64,000 nucleotides of DNA from Bacteroidota bacterium (GTDB taxonomy: Bacteria; Bacteroidota; Ignavibacteria; Ignavibacteriales; Melioribacteraceae). A program made the translations under genes and the position numbers. The notes under the pieces were generated by a model. The model did no database searches. It was given only the letters and a program-made list of their open reading frames with translations, and was not told where the DNA came from. Positions 62,028 to 64,000 of the stretch are shown here, one piece after another (the first letter of the stretch is position 1; each line of letters begins with the position of its first letter). The stretch is from the NCBI GenBank assembly GCA_023397505.1, contig JAEWUC010000008.1, positions 744,001 to 808,000 on the forward strand, given 5' to 3'.

Positions 62028-64000
62028 ATGAAACTCAATGCCCGATTAATATTAATATCCTTTGCAATCGTTCTCATTATTTCAGTGAGTTCGATGTTTG
62101 TATATTATTCCCTGGCCGGCAGTCTTATTTCCAAACAACAAAACAAAGCCGTTCTTAACGCCACAAGTGATTTTGTCTTTTCATTTGAAAGTACGCTTCA
62201 AAAACCTGAAGAGGATTTTACAAGGTTTGCGGGTCTATTAAATGACATAAAAAAAATTAACCTTGATTCAACAAGTATCGATTTTATTTTTACACTTATC
62301 GGCGATTCATTAATCAATTTCAACCAGTACTCCGTAAAGAAAAATGTTTTTATAAACGCTCAATCAAATTCTTTTAAAGATTTTTTTAAGAATAATCCCA
62401 ATACAATTTTAAAATATAAACAGCTTGACGACGGAAAGAATATTTTTTACGGTAAGCTTATTACCTCATCTGTTCTCGACTCACTTTCACAAAACATACA
62501 CGCAGAAGTAGCTTTAGTGATTAACGATTCACCGATTGATATTTCGAATTCCGAGCAAAACCAAGTTTATTTGCTAAGTATTGTTAATGCCGAAAGATAT
62601 CTGAAATTCAAAAATAATTTCGACTTATTCGTAGAGGAACTTGATAACTCTGATTTTGTTGCGTCATTTTATACACCCCGTCAAATCTTAACGCCCGGCG
62701 GGAAAATTAGCTTTATTATTTTCGAATCTTTTAAGGAATCGGCTGAATTAAAATCAACTTTAAAGAATGTTGCAATTCTTATTGTTGTTGCAGGCAGCGC
62801 GCTGACTTTTATTTTTGTTTTACTTTTCACAACAAAACTTAGAAAACAAATATCGTTACTGGGCGAAGCTGTTGAAATAACGCGTATGGGCGATCTCGAT
62901 CACCGCGTTCCAATAATTCAGAAAGACGAGGTTGGAAAATTAGGCGAAGCTTTTAACCAAATGCTGGATGAAATAAAAAAGAATAAAATTGCCGAACAGG
63001 AATACTCCGAGTTTATTGCAATGATTAATCAAAATCCTACGCTTAAAGAAATTTCAAATTCGGCACTTAATAAAATTATTAAAGCAACCGGACTGACTTT
63101 TGGAATATTTTATCGTGTGGCAGAAAAGAAGCCAACAGTTATTTCAACTTATGGTGTCGGCAAAGATTCCGTTATGCCCGACCGTCAATCGGATTTTTAC
63201 AACAATGCAATTGAGAAACATGAAGAAGTAGAATTTGAATTTCAAGAAAACTTCCCGGAGATAAAAACCGGGTTAGCACAAATAAAAATAAAATACCTTA
63301 TTGTTTATCCAATAGTATATAACAAAGAAACTATTGCTATTCTTGAACTTGCGGGCGAATCTAGTCCGAAAATAAAAATCAAAAAATATTTGGAAAACAT
63401 TCATGACCAATTGGCAATTGGATTGAATAACGCACATTCGTTAGAGCAGCTAGAAAATCTTGTGGAAGAATTAAAAAATCTTAACGAAGAATATCATAAA
63501 CAAAATTTGCAGATAGTTGAACAAGGCGAGAAACAAAAAGAATTGCACCAACGATTGGAGGAGAAAGCATCGGAGCTAGAAGCACAACGGACTAAAGCTG
63601 TGGAACTTTCAAAAGCAAAATCACAGTTTCTTGCAAGCATGTCGCATGAATTGCGAACCCCGCTCATTTCAATACTGGGATTAACGGAGTTAATGATTAA
63701 GGACACCAATACAAACTCCAAATTGAAAGAAAGAATAAACATCGTTTATCGAAACGGGAAAAAACTTCTTGGAATGATCACAAATATTCTTGAATTCTCA
63801 AAATTCGATACCGGGAAAATAGATCTTAAAAAGGAAAGCTTTTTACTCGATGAACTTTTAGATGATATTCTTCCCGGAATTAAATTAATTGCCGGAGAAA
63901 AGCGCATAACGTTCGAACTTGTGAAAAAACCTAATGTCAACCTTGTTTTAAATACCGACAGAACAAAACTCGAACAGGTGCTGAATAACTTATTAGTGAA
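62028..64000 (+). CDS. Membrane sensor histidine kinase, truncated by window end
   Basis: About 657 codons visible. Two hydrophobic helices (about residues 4-26 and 245-268) flank a periplasmic sensor. A HAMP-like stretch (about 270-325), a GAF-like domain (about 330-455), and a coiled coil (about 465-530) lead to the HisKA segment with SHELRTP, whose His is near residue 541. The ATPase part begins but is cut at the window end. It starts 94 nt after the secretin gene on the same strand, so it may report on pilus or surface state; this is only positional. The partner response regulator is not in the window. Confidence 0.88.
   Translation, partial: MKLNARLILISFAIVLIISVSSMFVYYSLAGSLISKQQNKAVLNATSDFVFSFESTLQKPEEDFTRFAGLLNDIKKINLDSTSIDFIFTLIGDSLINFNQYSVKKNVFINAQSNSFKDFFKNNPNTILKYKQLDDGKNIFYGKLITSSVLDSLSQNIHAEVALVINDSPIDISNSEQNQVYLLSIVNAERYLKFKNNFDLFVEELDNSDFVASFYTPRQILTPGGKISFIIFESFKESAELKSTLKNVAILIVVAGSALTFIFVLLFTTKLRKQISLLGEAVEITRMGDLDHRVPIIQKDEVGKLGEAFNQMLDEIKKNKIAEQEYSEFIAMINQNPTLKEISNSALNKIIKATGLTFGIFYRVAEKKPTVISTYGVGKDSVMPDRQSDFYNNAIEKHEEVEFEFQENFPEIKTGLAQIKIKYLIVYPIVYNKETIAILELAGESSPKIKIKKYLENIHDQLAIGLNNAHSLEQLENLVEELKNLNEEYHKQNLQIVEQGEKQKELHQRLEEKASELEAQRTKAVELSKAKSQFLASMSHELRTPLISILGLTELMIKDTNTNSKLKERINIVYRNGKKLLGMITNILEFSKFDTGKIDLKKESFLLDELLDDILPGIKLIAGEKRITFELVKKPNVNLVLNTDRTKLEQVLNNLLV

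Noticed and set aside
1..64000. tRNA, rRNA or CRISPR
   Set aside because: No cloverleaf, rRNA core or regularly spaced repeats were recognised in any gap.

Overview
The window is an AT-rich bacterial chromosome segment, most likely from the Ignavibacteria/Chlorobi side of the Fibrobacteres-Chlorobi-Bacteroidetes (FCB) group. This is inferred from three things. Several promoters have the Bacteroidota-type layout TTG, 20 nt, TAnnTTTG. There is a PorV/PorQ-like outer-membrane protein, a secreted metalloprotease with a FlgD-Ig-like C-terminal domain, and a DUF5916 barrel. Many genes start with TTG or GTG behind AGGAG-type ribosome sites. I saw no rRNA, tRNA, CRISPR array or prophage. The first gene (mfd) and the last gene (a hybrid-length sensor kinase) are cut by the window ends.

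Layout. 1-4039 (+): mfd 3' end, a CorC/HlyC-type membrane protein, a c-type haem-binding protein and a cation efflux protein. 4049-10990 (-): a complete assimilatory sulfate-reduction operon (DUF2061 gene, cysH, cysD, cysN, sulfite reductase, cysG). It is preceded by a 450-nt leader that carries two unannotated cysteine-rich leader ORFs and an intrinsic attenuator. 11033-15307: two orphan hypotheticals, a LytS/LytTR-type two-component pair and an acyltransferase. 15664-31328: the pyruvate dehydrogenase complex (aceE, aceF, later lpdA). It is interrupted by a RAYT transposase with its REP elements, a DUF5916 barrel, a MocR regulator, a methyltransferase, a PD40 protein, and a chemoreceptor-porin pair. 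31403-42881: envelope genes (PorQ-like, htpX, bamD, FG-GAP protein, metalloprotease) ending in a ccmA/ccmB-like pair. 43092-52202: lgt, a TolB-like protein, an RsmF-like methyltransferase, glnA with an Lrp regulator, pdxB and aspS. 52456-61933 (+): a compact type IV pilus locus (two unusual pilins, PilC, PilB, PilT, PilM-PilN fusion, PilO-PilP fusion, short secretin), followed by a sensor histidine kinase.

Most interesting system. The sulfate-assimilation operon appears to be controlled by tandem cysteine-codon sensors. ORF1 (31 codons) contains Cys-Ile-Cys-Met-Cys-Cys just before mutually exclusive antiterminator and terminator hairpins. ORF2 (45 codons) has its own Shine-Dalgarno and ends in four consecutive Cys codons before the first structural gene. 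This gives a simple end-product logic: scarce Cys-tRNA stalls ribosomes and opens transcription of the cysteine-supply genes. The second notable system is the pilus locus. Its two pilins start MG-QQQ-LLL directly after a Shine-Dalgarno, so they have almost no leader peptide and no Glu5, and the alignment complex PilMNOP is compressed into two fused proteins. A third curiosity is a RAYT transposase gene carrying an inverted REP pair in frame inside its own coding sequence.
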